Below are positions 16,374-24,374 of a stretch of 39,041 nucleotides of DNA, in pieces. The DNA comes from Massilia sp. CFBP 13721 (GTDB taxonomy: Bacteria > Pseudomonadota > Gammaproteobacteria > Burkholderiales > Burkholderiaceae_D). The position numbers were made by a program, and so were the translations under genes. Where the stretch lies: contig NZ_JACYUY010000040.1 of assembly GCF_014842025.1 (NCBI RefSeq), positions 1 to 39,041 on the forward strand, in the 5' to 3' direction. The notes under the pieces were generated by a model, which did no database searches, was not told the origin of the DNA, and saw only the letters and a list, made by a program, of their open reading frames with translations. How positions within the stretch are numbered: the first letter of the stretch is position 1; every line of letters starts with the position of its first letter.

Positions 16374-17708
16374 TTATCGCGTCGGAATTCCGCCCTTGAA
16401 ATTCGCCTTGCGCAGCAGCGATTCATATTGCTGCGACATGACGTAGTTCTGCACTTGTGCCATGAAGTCCATCGTCACCACCACGATGATCAGGAGCGAC
16501 GTGCCGCCGAAGTAGAAAGGAACTTTCCACACCGATTGCAGGAACTCCGGCACCAGGCACACGGCGGTGATGTACACCGCACCAGCCAGGGTCAGGCGCA
16601 TCAGGATCTTGTCGATGTAGCGAGCGGTCTGGTCGCCAGGACGGATGCCTGGCACAAACGCGCCGCTTTTCTTCAAGTTGTCCGCCGTTTCCTTGCTGTT
16701 GAATACCAGCGCGGTATAGAAGAAGCAGAAGAACACGATCGCCACCGCATACAGCAGCGCGTGGATCGGTTCACCGGTCGTCAGCGAGGCTGCCAGGTCT
16801 TTCAGGAACCCGATGAACGGGCCGCTGGAGTCCTTGCCCCGCGTGTACCAGTCAACGATCGTCGCCGGGAACAGGATGATCGAGGACGCGAAGATCGGAG
16901 GAATCACGCCGGCCATGTTCAGCTTCAGTGGCAGGTGGCTGGTTTGGCCGCCGTACACTTTATTGCCGACTTGACGTTTGGCGTAGTTCACCAGGATCTT
17001 GCGCTGCCCACGTTCCACGAACACGACAATGTACGTAACCAGAGCCACCAGGATGACGATGAAGATCGCGGCAAAGCTTGGGATCGAACCGTTCGAGACG
17101 AGAGTGAACAAGCCACCCAGTGCCGACGGCAGACCGGCAGCGATACCGGCAAAAATGATGATCGAGATACCGTTGCCGAGGCCACGCTCGGTGATCTGCT
17201 CGCCCAGCCACATGAGGAACATGGTGCCGGTCAGGAGCGTCACGACCGTAACGAAGCGGAAGCCCATGCCAGGATCGAGAACGAGGCCCGGCTGGGCTTC
17301 GAGCGCGACGGCGATGCCGAACGCCTGGAACAACGCCAGTGCCACCGTGAAGTAACGGGTGTACTGGGTGATCTTGCGGCGCCCTGCTTCGCCTTCCTTC
17401 TTCAGCGCTTCCAGCTGCGGCGAGACGATCGACCCCAGCTGCATGATGATCGAAGCCGAAATATAGGGCATGATCCCGAGAGCGAACACGGTAAAGCGGG
17501 ACAACGCGCCACCCGAGAACATGTTGAACATGCCCAGGATGCCGCCTTCGTTCTGCTTGAACAGCGACGCCAACGCAATCGGGTCAATCCCGGGGACCGG
17601 GATATGGGCACCGATGCGGTACACGACCAACGCGCCAAGCAAAAACCACAACCGACCCCAGGGGAAGCCGGCAGCGGCGCTTTTACCAAGTTGTGAATTA
17701 GTCGCCAA
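16374..17708 (-). CDS. secY: Preprotein translocase subunit SecY
   Basis: Channel-forming subunit of the SecYEG translocon, 444 residues (E. coli 443) with ten TM helices. TM1 is near residues 23-43 (WFLLGALVVYRIGAHIPVP). The plug-region and TM2 residues GILGMFNMFSGGALSRFTVFA follow at about 56-76. The cytoplasmic loop with the conserved Arg (EAGRRKITQYTRY) and the C5 loop near IRPGDQTARYI are intact. It follows rplO by 28 bases and is the last spc-type gene before infA. The last residues QYESLLRKANF are typical. Confidence 0.99.
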   Translation of the reverse strand: MATNSQLGKSAAAGFPWGRLWFLLGALVVYRIGAHIPVPGIDPIALASLFKQNEGGILGMFNMFSGGALSRFTVFALGIMPYISASIIMQLGSIVSPQLEALKKEGEAGRRKITQYTRYFTVALALFQAFGIAVALEAQPGLVLDPGMGFRFVTVVTLLTGTMFLMWLGEQITERGLGNGISIIIFAGIAAGLPSALGGLFTLVSNGSIPSFAAIFIVILVALVTYIVVFVERGQRKILVNYAKRQVGNKVYGGQTSHLPLKLNMAGVIPPIFASSIILFPATIVDWYTRGKDSSGPFIGFLKDLAASLTTGEPIHALLYAVAIVFFCFFYTALVFNSKETADNLKKSGAFVPGIRPGDQTARYIDKILMRLTLAGAVYITAVCLVPEFLQSVWKVPFYFGGTSLLIIVVVTMDFMAQVQNYVMSQQYESLLRKANFKGGIPTR

Positions 17709-17736
17709 TTTTTGCTCCGATCAGGCAGCGATCGCT

Positions 17737-18168
17737 TTAAGCGACCGAACCGCCAGCTGCTTCGATGGCCGCTTTCGCGCCCGCGGTCGCCTTCAGGCCC
17801 TTGAGGTTCACCGCCTTGGTGATCTCGCCCGACAGGATCACGCGCACGTCGCGCGCCACCACCGGCAGGATGCCCGCTTGCTTCAGCACCAGGATGTCGA
17901 CGTCGCCGACGGCCAGGTTGTTCAGGTCCGACAGACGCACTTCAGCCTTGAACGTTGCGTTCAGCGACTTGAAGCCACGCTTTGGCAGACGACGCTGCAG
18001 AGGCATCTGACCGCCTTCGAAGCCGACTTTGTGGAAACCGCCCGAACGCGACTTCTGACCCTTGTGACCGCGACCGGCGGTCTTGCCCAGGCCGGAGCCG
18101 ATACCGCGGCCGACGCGACGCTTGTAGTGCTTGGCGCCGTCAGCTGGTTGAATGGTATTCAATTCCAT
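17737..18168 (-). CDS. rplO: 50S ribosomal protein L15
   Basis: Late-assembly large-subunit protein, 143 residues (E. coli 144). The basic glycine-rich N-terminal extension is diagnostic (RVGRGIGSGLGKTAGRGHKG), followed by FEGGQMPLQRRLPKRGF. The globular C-terminal half has LNNLAVGDVDILVLKQAGI and ends KAAIEAAGGSVA. It precedes secY as in the spc operon. Confidence 0.99.
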   Translation of the reverse strand: MELNTIQPADGAKHYKRRVGRGIGSGLGKTAGRGHKGQKSRSGGFHKVGFEGGQMPLQRRLPKRGFKSLNATFKAEVRLSDLNNLAVGDVDILVLKQAGILPVVARDVRVILSGEITKAVNLKGLKATAGAKAAIEAAGGSVA

Positions 18169-18197
18169 TGTTTTCTCCGTTAGGTAAGCCCGAAGGC

Positions 18198-18377
18198 TTA
18201 CCCGACTACTTTAACGAGGTACGAGACTTTGTTGATCATGCCACGCACCGACGGGGTGTCCTGCAACTCGGAAACCGAGTTGACGCGGCGCAGACCCAGA
18301 CCACGCACCGTAGCGCGGTGATCTTGACGGGTGCCGATCAGGCCCTTGACCAGTTGTACTTTGATGGTGTTTGCCAT
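18198..18377 (-). CDS. rpmD: 50S ribosomal protein L30
   Basis: Small large-subunit protein of 59 residues, equal to E. coli. I start it at the ATG at 18377 (MANTIKVQLVKGLIGT). The longer open frame to 18419 only reads back into the rpsE stop region. The body has RQDHRATVRGLGLRRVNSV and ends MINKVSYLVKVVG. It lies between rpsE and rplO, the usual spc order. Confidence 0.97.
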   Translation of the reverse strand: MANTIKVQLVKGLIGTRQDHRATVRGLGLRRVNSVSELQDTPSVRGMINKVSYLVKVVG

Positions 18378-18387
18378 TGTCTTCACC

Positions 18388-18906
18388 TTAGCCCAGGATG
18401 TCTTCGACCGACTTGCCACGCTTGGCGGCGATGTCGGAGGCGGTGCTCATCTTCGACAGACCGTCGAGGGTTGCACGCACCAGGTTGTACGGGTTCGACG
18501 AACCGGTCGACTTGGCGACCACGTCGGTCACGCCCATCACTTCGAAGATAGCGCGCATTGCGCCACCAGCGATGACGCCGGTACCAGGCTTGGCTGGCGA
18601 CATCATCACTTTCGAGGCGCCGTGGCGGCCGGTGACGGTGTGGTGCAGCGTACCGTTCTTGAGGGGCACCTTGATCAGGTTGCGGCGGGCTTCTTCCATC
18701 GCTTTTTGCACGCCGACTGGAACTTCCTTCGACTTGCCTTTACCCATGCCGATGCGGCCATCGCCGTCACCGACAACGGTCAGCGCTGCAAAACCCATGA
18801 TACGACCACCCTTGACCACTTTGGTCACGCGGTTGATCGCGATCATTTTTTCGCGCATGCCATCATCCGGCTTGTCGCTTGCCATTTTCGCTTGCATTTT
18901 TGCCAT
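18388..18906 (-). CDS. rpsE: 30S ribosomal protein S5
   Basis: Small-subunit protein important for decoding accuracy, 172 residues (E. coli 167). It has an N-terminal double-stranded-RNA-binding fold with KMIAINRVTKVVKGGRIMGF and GRIGMGKGKSKEVPVGVQKA. The C-terminal half has AKPGTGVIAGGAMRAIFEVM and ends with a VEDILG-type tail. The N-terminal extension (MAKMQAKMASDKPDDGMRE) is slightly longer than in E. coli. It lies between rplR and rpmD. Confidence 0.99.
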   Translation of the reverse strand: MAKMQAKMASDKPDDGMREKMIAINRVTKVVKGGRIMGFAALTVVGDGDGRIGMGKGKSKEVPVGVQKAMEEARRNLIKVPLKNGTLHHTVTGRHGASKVMMSPAKPGTGVIAGGAMRAIFEVMGVTDVVAKSTGSSNPYNLVRATLDGLSKMSTASDIAAKRGKSVEDILG

Positions 18907-18918
18907 GACGATTCTTCC

Positions 18919-19281
18919 TTAGAACTTCAGACCGGCTTCACGCGCGGCTTCCGCCAGCGCCTTCACACGACCGTGGTAACGGAAACCGGAGCGGTCGAAT
19001 GCCACTTCGGTGATCCCTGCTTGCAGTGCTTTCTCTGCGACACGCTTGCCAACCAGTGCAGCAGCTGCGGCGTTGCCGCCCTTGCCGCTCTGGCCTGCCA
19101 GTTCGGCGCGCACATCTGCTTCCAGCGTCGAAGCCGAAACCAGGACCTTCGCATCCGGGCTGATCAGGTTCGCATAGATGTGCAGGTTGGTGCGGTGAAC
19201 CGACAGACGGTTCACGCCCAGCTGCGCGATCTTGATGCGGGTTTGGCGTCCGCGACGCAGACGCGATTCTTTCTTGTCCAT
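18919..19281 (-). CDS. rplR: 50S ribosomal protein L18
   Basis: 5S rRNA-binding protein of the central protuberance, 120 residues (E. coli 117). It begins MDKKESRLRRGRQTRIKI, contains RLSVHRTNLHIYANLISPD, and ends with the conserved VAFDRSGFRYHGRVKALAEA segment and a final REAGLKF. It acts with L5 and L25-type proteins in 5S RNP assembly. It follows rplF by 12 bases. Confidence 0.99.
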   Translation of the reverse strand: MDKKESRLRRGRQTRIKIAQLGVNRLSVHRTNLHIYANLISPDAKVLVSASTLEADVRAELAGQSGKGGNAAAAALVGKRVAEKALQAGITEVAFDRSGFRYHGRVKALAEAAREAGLKF

Positions 19282-19293
19282 CGTCAGCTCCGA

Positions 19294-19827
19294 TTATTTC
19301 TTCTTGGTTTCTTTAAGCTTTACCACTTCGTCCGAATAACGGACGCCCTTGCCCTTGTAAGGCTCAGGGGAGCGGTAAGCGCGCACTTCAGCGGCGACCT
19401 GGCCAACCTTTTGACGATCGATACCCTTGATCAGGATTTCGGTCGGGGTTGGGGTCACGGCCGTGACGCCTTCCGGCATCGCGTGCAGCACCGGGTGCGA
19501 GAAGCCCAGGGACAGGTTCAGGGCGTTGCCCTGCACTGCTGCCTTGTAGCCCACGCCGACCAGGTTCAGCTTCTTCTCGAAGCCCTTGGTCACGCCGGTC
19601 ACCATGTTGTTGACCAGTGCACGCAGGGTGCCCGACATCGCGTTCGATTCACGCGAATCGTCCACCACGTCGAACGACAGCGTGCCGTTGTTGTTTTCTA
19701 CCTTGACCAGGCCGTTCAGCGGCTGGGTCAGGGTGCCCAGTGGGCCTTTGACCGTGATCGCGGCCGCAGTGATCGCCACTTCGGCGCCAGCTGGGACTGC
19801 GATTGGCATCTTAGCTACTCGAGACAT
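19294..19827 (-). CDS. rplF: 50S ribosomal protein L6
   Basis: Large-subunit protein near the factor-binding site, 177 residues, equal to E. coli. It starts MSRVAKMPIAVPAGAEVAIT, carries two repeated L6 folds, and ends with the signature YRSPEPYKGKGVRYSDEVV and a Lys-rich tail. It lies 10 bases after rpsH in the normal spc order. Confidence 0.99.
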   Translation of the reverse strand: MSRVAKMPIAVPAGAEVAITAAAITVKGPLGTLTQPLNGLVKVENNNGTLSFDVVDDSRESNAMSGTLRALVNNMVTGVTKGFEKKLNLVGVGYKAAVQGNALNLSLGFSHPVLHAMPEGVTAVTPTPTEILIKGIDRQKVGQVAAEVRAYRSPEPYKGKGVRYSDEVVKLKETKKK

Positions 19828-19837
19828 CGTCTACTCC

Positions 19838-20233
19838 TTAAGCTACGTAGCAGATAACTTCGCCGCCGACGCCGGTGGCGCGGGCTTTGCGGTCAGTCAT
19901 CACGCCTTGTGGGGTGGAGACAATCGCCACGCCCAGGCCGTTCATGACGGTCGGGATCTCGTCTTTGCCTTTGTAGACACGCAGGCCAGGACGGGAAACG
20001 CGCTCGATGCGCTCGATAACCGGACGGCCGGTGTAATACTTCAAACCGATTTTGAGTTCCGACTTGCCACCTTCGGTGGACACGGCGAAATCCTCAATGT
20101 AACCCTCGTCCTTCAGGACGTTGGCAATGGCAACCTTGACTTTCGACGACGGCATTGCGACCGTGGTCTTTTGAACAGTTTGTGCGTTGCGAATGCGGGT
20201 CAGCATATCGGCGATAGGATCGCTCATACTCAT
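19838..20233 (-). CDS. rpsH: 30S ribosomal protein S8
   Basis: Primary 16S-binding protein, 131 residues (E. coli 130), and in E. coli the translational repressor of the spc operon. It begins MSMSDPIADMLTRIRNAQ; an internal ATG two codons in is possible. It contains the middle segment YTGRPVIERIERVSRPGLRV and ends GVGGEVICYVA. No S8-binding mimic could be identified by eye near rplE, so autoregulation is inferred only from the family. Confidence 0.99.
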   Translation of the reverse strand: MSMSDPIADMLTRIRNAQTVQKTTVAMPSSKVKVAIANVLKDEGYIEDFAVSTEGGKSELKIGLKYYTGRPVIERIERVSRPGLRVYKGKDEIPTVMNGLGVAIVSTPQGVMTDRKARATGVGGEVICYVA

Positions 20234-20247
20234 TGCTTATTCTCCTA

Positions 20248-20553
20248 TTACCAGCTGGCTTTGGTCATACCCGGAATTTCGCCCTTCATGGCGAATTCGC
20301 GGAGTTTGGTACGGGCGAGGCCGAATTTACGGAACGTGCCACGTGGACGGCCGGTGATGGCGCAGCGGTTACGCTGGCGGGTCGGCGCCGAATTACGTGG
20401 CAGGGTCTGCAGTTTCAGACGCGCTTCGTAACGCTCTTCTTCGGTCTTCGACTGGTCGTCGATGATTGCTTTCAGAGCTGCACGCTTTGCGGCGAATTTC
20501 TCCACCAGGTCTGCACGCTTCTGTTCGCGGTTAATCAGTGCAAGTTTTGCCAT
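20248..20553 (-). CDS. rpsN: 30S ribosomal protein S14
   Basis: Small-subunit head protein, 101 residues, the long zinc-free form as in E. coli. It shows MAKLALINREQKRADLVEKF, then LPRNSAPTRQRNRCAITGRP and a C-terminal GEIPGMTKASW. The short zinc-binding paralogue is not present here. The gene is 4 bases after rplE. Confidence 0.99.
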   Translation of the reverse strand: MAKLALINREQKRADLVEKFAAKRAALKAIIDDQSKTEEERYEARLKLQTLPRNSAPTRQRNRCAITGRPRGTFRKFGLARTKLREFAMKGEIPGMTKASW

Positions 20554-20557
20554 GCTC

Positions 20558-21097
20558 TTAGTTCCTGAACGGGAATTTGAAGGCGGCGAGCAGCGCTTTG
20601 GCTTCGTCGTCGGTCTTAGCGGTGGTGGTGATCGAGATGTTCATGCCACGCAGCGCGTCGATCTTGTCGTAATCGATTTCAGGGAAGATGATCTGTTCCT
20701 TGACACCGATGTTGTAGTTGCCACGACCATCGAACGATTTGCCGTTCACGCCACGGAAGTCACGCACGCGCGGCAGGGCCACGGTGATGAAACGATCCAG
20801 GAACTCGTACATACGGGCGCCGCGCAGGGTCACCATCGTACCGATCGGGTAGCCTTCACGGATCTTGAAACCCGCGATTGCCTTGCGCGACTTGGTGGTC
20901 ACTGGCTTCTGGCCGGCGATCTTGGTCAGGTCGCCCACAGCGTGCTCGAGCACTTTCTTGTCGGCGATCGCTTCACCAACACCCATGTTCAGGGTGATCT
21001 TGGTCAGGCGCGGCACTTCCATCACCGACTTGTAGCCGAATTTCTCGGTCAGGTCAGCGACGACTTTGTCTTTGTAGAATTGTTGGAGACGGGCCAT
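20558..21097 (-). CDS. rplE: 50S ribosomal protein L5
   Basis: 5S rRNA-binding protein of the central protuberance that contacts S13, 179 residues, equal to E. coli. Diagnostic segments are KITLNMGVGEAIADKKVLE, KPVTTKSRKAIAGFKIREG, and RGVNGKSFDGRGNYNIGVKE with FPEIDYDKID. It follows rplX by 3 bases. Confidence 0.99.
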   Translation of the reverse strand: MARLQQFYKDKVVADLTEKFGYKSVMEVPRLTKITLNMGVGEAIADKKVLEHAVGDLTKIAGQKPVTTKSRKAIAGFKIREGYPIGTMVTLRGARMYEFLDRFITVALPRVRDFRGVNGKSFDGRGNYNIGVKEQIIFPEIDYDKIDALRGMNISITTTAKTDDEAKALLAAFKFPFRN

Positions 21098-21100
21098 TTC

Positions 21101-21415
21101 TTACACCTTCACTTCTTCGCCGGAAGACTTGTAGACGCGGACTTTCTTGCCGTCCTGGTCTTTGAAGCCTACGCGGTCAGCCTTGCCGGTCGCGGCGTTG
21201 AACAGCGCGACGTTGGAGACGTGAATCGGCATCGTCTTGTCGACGATACCACCTTGGACGCCGGTCATCGGGTTTGGCTTGACGGCCTTCTTGGCAACGT
21301 TCACGCCTTCGACGATGACGTGCTCGGCGTCGACGCGACGCGAAACCACGCCACGCTTGCCTTTGTCTTTACCAGCCAAAACGATGACTTCGTCGTTTTT
21401 ACGAATCTTATCCAT
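21101..21415 (-). CDS. rplX: 50S ribosomal protein L24
   Basis: Assembly-initiator protein of the large subunit, 104 residues, equal to E. coli. The KOW motif is at the N terminus (RKNDEVIVLAGKDKGKRGVV), then VEGVNVAKKAVKPNPMTGVQ and MPIHVSNVALFN. It lies 9 bases after rplN. Confidence 0.99.
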   Translation of the reverse strand: MDKIRKNDEVIVLAGKDKGKRGVVSRRVDAEHVIVEGVNVAKKAVKPNPMTGVQGGIVDKTMPIHVSNVALFNAATGKADRVGFKDQDGKKVRVYKSSGEEVKV

Positions 21416-21424
21416 TGCGACTCC

Positions 21425-21793
21425 TTACAGTACTTCAGGTGCCAGGGACACGATCTTCATGAACTTTTCAGTGCGCAGTTCGCGGGTCACTGGTCCGAAG
21501 ATACGGGTGCCGATCGGTTCCAGCTTGGCGTTGAGCAGCACTGCGGCATTGCCGTCGAACTTCACCAGGGAGCCGTCTTGGCGGCGCACACCTTTAGCGG
21601 TACGCACAACCACAGCGTTATAAATTTCACCTTTTTTGACACGGCCACGTGGCGCAGCAACCTTGATGGTCACCTTGATGATGTCGCCAATGCTCGCATA
21701 ACGGCGCTTGGAGCCGCCCAACACCTTGATGCACAAAACTTCTTTTGCACCCGTGTTGTCGGCTACTTCGAGCCGGCTTTCAGTTTGAATCAT
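21425..21793 (-). CDS. rplN: 50S ribosomal protein L14
   Basis: Large-subunit interface protein, 122 residues (E. coli 123). It starts MIQTESRLEVADNTGAKEV and has CIKVLGGSKRRYASIGDIIK, IYNAVVVRTAKGVRRQDGS and FGPVTRELRTEKFMKIVSLA. It is normally the first gene of the spc operon. Here it is separated from rpsQ by 232 bases that hold two strong inverted repeats, so the S10/spc boundary is preserved. Confidence 0.99.
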   Translation of the reverse strand: MIQTESRLEVADNTGAKEVLCIKVLGGSKRRYASIGDIIKVTIKVAAPRGRVKKGEIYNAVVVRTAKGVRRQDGSLVKFDGNAAVLLNAKLEPIGTRIFGPVTRELRTEKFMKIVSLAPEVL

Positions 21794-21928
21794 AGTATTT
21801 TCTTTCCCAACTTAAGCCGAAGAAATCCCACGGTAAACCGTAGGCCTGCGGTCAGTCTTGGTCCCGCCGTGACGCCCCTGCTGGAGCATTACGATTGGGT
21901 GATTGGACTTTCCAATTGCTTCGTACAG

Positions 21929-21959
21929 GCCGCAGTTACCGAGGGGGACAAACTGCGGC
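21929..21959 (-). promoter_or_regulatory. Inverted repeat in the rpsQ-rplN gap
   Basis: GCCGCAGTT (21929-21937) and AACTGCGGC (21951-21959) are perfect 9-bp complements separated by 13 bases. It lies in the spacer upstream of rplN and could form an RNA stem in the rplN leader. I found no convincing promoter hexamers in this spacer. Confidence 0.45.
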
Positions 21960-21973
21960 AACACATGAACGAA

Positions 21974-22002
21974 GCCCGCTAGTATCTCAGATACCAGCGG
22001 GC
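21974..22002 (-). promoter_or_regulatory. Long hairpin directly after rpsQ (attenuator or partial terminator)
   Basis: GCCCGCT-a-GTATC (21974-21986) and GATAC-c-AGCGGGC (21990-22002) give a 12-bp stem with one A-C mismatch and a 3-base loop. It starts 24 bases beyond the rpsQ stop. On the minus strand the following bases are TTCGTTC, not a strong T run, so full termination is doubtful. It marks the S10/spc boundary. Confidence 0.5.
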
Positions 22003-22025
22003 CACGCAAGACTAATTTTTACTGC

Positions 22026-22298
22026 TTACAGTACCTGTGCAACCTGCACAACACGCGTAACAGTCCAAGCTTTCGTCTTCGAGATCGGACGACCTTCCGC
22101 GATCTCGACCGTGTCGCCGGTCTTGGCCTGGTTGGTCTCGTCGTGCGCGTGATACTTGTTCGAGCGCACGATGATCTTGCCGTACAGCGGGTGCTTCACG
22201 TGACGCTCGATCAGGACGGTTACCGTCTTGTCCATTTTGTCGGACACGACCTTGCCGACCAGCGTACGCTTCAGCGCCGTTTTAGTGGTGTCGTTCAT
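22026..22298 (-). CDS. rpsQ: 30S ribosomal protein S17
   Basis: Primary 16S-binding OB-fold protein, 90 residues (E. coli 84). It shows LVGKVVSDKMDKTVTVLIE, RHVKHPLYGKIIVRSNKYH and EGRPISKTKAWTVTRVVQ. The start overlaps the rpmC stop by 4 bases (ATGA). It is the last gene of the S10-type block; a hairpin follows. Confidence 0.99.
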   Translation of the reverse strand: MNDTTKTALKRTLVGKVVSDKMDKTVTVLIERHVKHPLYGKIIVRSNKYHAHDETNQAKTGDTVEIAEGRPISKTKAWTVTRVVQVAQVL

Positions 22299-22486
22299 TT
22301 GGCTTCCTTCGAGTTCATCACAGTCTTCACACGCGCGATGTCGCGACGTACTTTCTTGAGCTGCGCGGTGTTGCCCAGCTGCTGGGTAGCGATTTGCATG
22401 CGCAGGCCAAACTGGGCCTTCAGCAGCTCACTCAGCTCCTTTTGCAGCGCTTCCTGGTCCTTGCCGCGGAGTTCCGATGCTTTCAT
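22295..22486 (-). CDS. rpmC: 50S ribosomal protein L29
   Basis: Two-helix large-subunit protein at the tunnel exit that contacts SRP and trigger factor, 63 residues, equal to E. coli. I start it at the ATG at 22486 (MKASELRGKDQEALQKEL), with AGGAG upstream, rather than at the TTG two codons earlier. It ends RDIARVKTVMNSKEAK and overlaps rpsQ by 4 bases. Confidence 0.97.
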   Translation of the reverse strand: MKASELRGKDQEALQKELSELLKAQFGLRMQIATQQLGNTAQLKKVRRDIARVKTVMNSKEAK

Positions 22487-22498
22487 ATTCAACTCCTG

Positions 22499-22918
22499 TT
22501 ATTGGCCGACTTGACGAACCACGAACGTGGTTGCCAGTGGCAGTTTGGCAGCGGCCAGGCGGAATGCTTCGCGCGCCAGTTCTTCACCGACGCCATCCAT
22601 CTCATACAGGACTTTGCCTGGCTGGATTTCGGCGACGTAGTATTCCGGATTACCTTTACCGTTACCCATACGGACTTCGGCCGGCTTGTTCGAAATCGGC
22701 TTGTCCGGGAAGATACGGATCCAGATACGACCGCCACGCTTGATGTGACGGGTCATGGCGCGACGTGCCGCTTCGATCTGGCGTGCGGTGATACGGCCGC
22801 GGGCAACTGCCTTCAGACCGAATTCGCCGAACGAGACCGCGGTGCCGCGGGTGTGCGAAATGCCGGTGTTACGGCCTTTCTGCTCTTTACGATACTTCCT
22901 GCGCGATGGTTGCAGCAT
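22499..22918 (-). CDS. rplP: 50S ribosomal protein L16
   Basis: Large-subunit protein near the A-site finger and peptidyl transferase centre, 139 residues (E. coli 136). It starts MLQPSRRKYRKEQKGRNTGI and contains SFGEFGLKAVARGRITARQI, RIWIRIFPDKPISNKPAEVR and GKGNPEYYVAEIQPGKVLYE. It begins 2 bases after the rpsC stop, so translation is probably coupled. Confidence 0.99.
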   Translation of the reverse strand: MLQPSRRKYRKEQKGRNTGISHTRGTAVSFGEFGLKAVARGRITARQIEAARRAMTRHIKRGGRIWIRIFPDKPISNKPAEVRMGNGKGNPEYYVAEIQPGKVLYEMDGVGEELAREAFRLAAAKLPLATTFVVRQVGQ

Positions 22919-22920
22919 GC

Positions 22921-23748
22921 TTATTCTCCTGCTTTCTCAGCTGGTGCAGCAGCGGCCGGGGTCGCCAGCTTGACGGCTGGACGCGCACGCACGGTTGGCG
23001 CTGCAGCTGGGCGGGCGCCGCCAGCTGGACGTGGGCCGCGCGATGGCTTGCCATCGTCACGACGTGGGCCGCGTGGCTTCTTCTCGTCCGGCGGGGTGTC
23101 GATGACCGGGGCTTCGCCGGTGACCGAACGGTCGCCCTTGTAGACCCAGACCTTGACGCCGATGATGCCGTACGTGGTCGATGCTTCGCTGGTGCCGTAG
23201 TCGATATCGGCGCGCAGGGTGTGCAGAGGCACACGGCCTTCGCGGTACCATTCGGTACGTGCGATTTCGATGCCGTTCAGACGGCCCGACGACATGATCT
23301 TGATGCCGACGGCACCCAGACGCATGGCGTTTTGCATGGCGCGCTTCATCGCGCGGCGGAACATGATGCGCTTTTCGAGCTGTTGCGAGATCGAATCGGC
23401 GATCAGCTGCGAATCGATTTCCGGCTTGCGGATCTCTTCGATATTGACGTGCACGGGCACGCCCATGATCTTCGTCAGCGACGACTTCAGCACTTCGATG
23501 TCTTCGCCTTTTTTACCGATCACGACACCTGGACGCGACGAGTAGATGGTGAAGCGCGCGTTCTTGGCTGGACGCTCGATGACGATGCGGCCGACCGAAG
23601 CGTTCTTCAGCTTCTTTTTCAGGAAAGCGCGTGCTGCCAGATCTTCTTGCAGCATTTCGGCGAAGTTGCCGTTGCCGGCGTACCAGCGCGACGCCCAGTT
23701 ACGGGTGACGGACAGGCGGAAGCCTGTTGGGTGAATCTTCTGTCCCAT
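22921..23748 (-). CDS. rpsC: 30S ribosomal protein S3, with extended C-terminal tail
   Basis: Small-subunit mRNA-entry protein with helicase function, 275 residues (E. coli 233). It starts MGQKIHPTGFRLSVTRNW. The KH domain has the GxxG-type loop VVIGKKGEDIEVL (about 75-87), and the C-terminal domain ends at about YGIIGVKVWVYKGD. Beyond that, about 60 residues rich in Pro, Arg, Ala and Gly form a disordered tail. Tails of this kind occur in other betaproteobacterial S3 proteins, so I do not regard it as an anomaly. It lies 11 bases after rplV. Confidence 0.99.
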   Translation of the reverse strand: MGQKIHPTGFRLSVTRNWASRWYAGNGNFAEMLQEDLAARAFLKKKLKNASVGRIVIERPAKNARFTIYSSRPGVVIGKKGEDIEVLKSSLTKIMGVPVHVNIEEIRKPEIDSQLIADSISQQLEKRIMFRRAMKRAMQNAMRLGAVGIKIMSSGRLNGIEIARTEWYREGRVPLHTLRADIDYGTSEASTTYGIIGVKVWVYKGDRSVTGEAPVIDTPPDEKKPRGPRRDDGKPSRGPRPAGGARPAAAPTVRARPAVKLATPAAAAPAEKAGE

Positions 23749-23759
23749 CGTGTGACTCC

Positions 23760-24089
23760 TTAGTTACCGACAGTCACGTAGATGTGACAGGATTGTTTCG
23801 AAATGCGATCGCCGCGGCCTTTGGCACGTGCCGTAAAGCGCTTCAGGATCGGGCCTTTTTCAACGTAGATCTCGACGACTTTCAGCTCGTCGATATCGGC
23901 GCCGTCATTGTGTTCTGCATTGGCGATGGCCGATTCCAGAACCTTCTTGATGATGGTGGCGCCCTTCTTTGGGCTGAACTGCAGAATGTTGAGTGCTGCG
24001 TCAACTTTCTTGCCGCGGATCAGGTCAGCCACGAGGCGGCCTTTCTGGTCCGACAGGCGTACGCCTTTGAGGATAGCTTTAGTTTCCAT
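23760..24089 (-). CDS. rplV: 50S ribosomal protein L22
   Basis: Exit-tunnel protein, 109 residues (E. coli 110), a site of macrolide resistance changes in other species. It has METKAILKGVRLSDQKGRLV at the start, LNILQFSPKKGATIIKKVLE in the core, and the tunnel hairpin region GPILKRFTARAKGRGDRISK. The start shares one base with the rpsS stop. No unusual change is visible in the hairpin. Confidence 0.99.
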   Translation of the reverse strand: METKAILKGVRLSDQKGRLVADLIRGKKVDAALNILQFSPKKGATIIKKVLESAIANAEHNDGADIDELKVVEIYVEKGPILKRFTARAKGRGDRISKQSCHIYVTVGN

Positions 24090-24364
24090 TATTTTTTCGC
24101 CTTCTTGTCAGCGGCGTGGCCCTTGAACGTACGGGTCAGCGCGAATTCGCCGAGCTTGTGGCCAACCATGTTCTCGGAGACGTACACCGGCACGTGCAGC
24201 TTGCCGTTGTGAACTGCGATCGTCAGACCGATGAAGTCAGGCGTGATCGTCGAGCGGCGCGACCAGGTTTTAACTGGCTTTTTGTCTTTGTTCGCTTGCG
24301 CGGTTTCGACTTTTTTCACCAGGTGGGCGTCAACGAACGGCCCTTTTTTCAATGAACGAGTCAT
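24089..24364 (-). CDS. rpsS: 30S ribosomal protein S19
   Basis: Small-subunit head protein that forms a complex with S13, 91 residues (E. coli 92). It starts MTRSLKKGPFVDAHLVKKVE and contains KTWSRRSTITPDFIGLTIAV and GHKLGEFALTRTFKGHAADK. It overlaps rplV by one base and follows rplB by 10 bases. Confidence 0.99.
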   Translation of the reverse strand: MTRSLKKGPFVDAHLVKKVETAQANKDKKPVKTWSRRSTITPDFIGLTIAVHNGKLHVPVYVSENMVGHKLGEFALTRTFKGHAADKKAKK

Positions 24365-24374
24365 TTTTTATCCC

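Noticed and set aside
16347..17696. 449-codon plus-strand frame opposite secY
   Set aside because: Antisense shadow of SecY; no recognisable domain.
18331..21982. Plus-strand frames of about 500 codons across the spc genes
   Set aside because: They run antisense across several verified r-protein genes, so they cannot be real single genes.
22921..23110. Long Pro/Arg/Ala tail of S3 as an anomaly
   Set aside because: Extended S3 tails of this composition occur in other betaproteobacteria, so it is ordinary.
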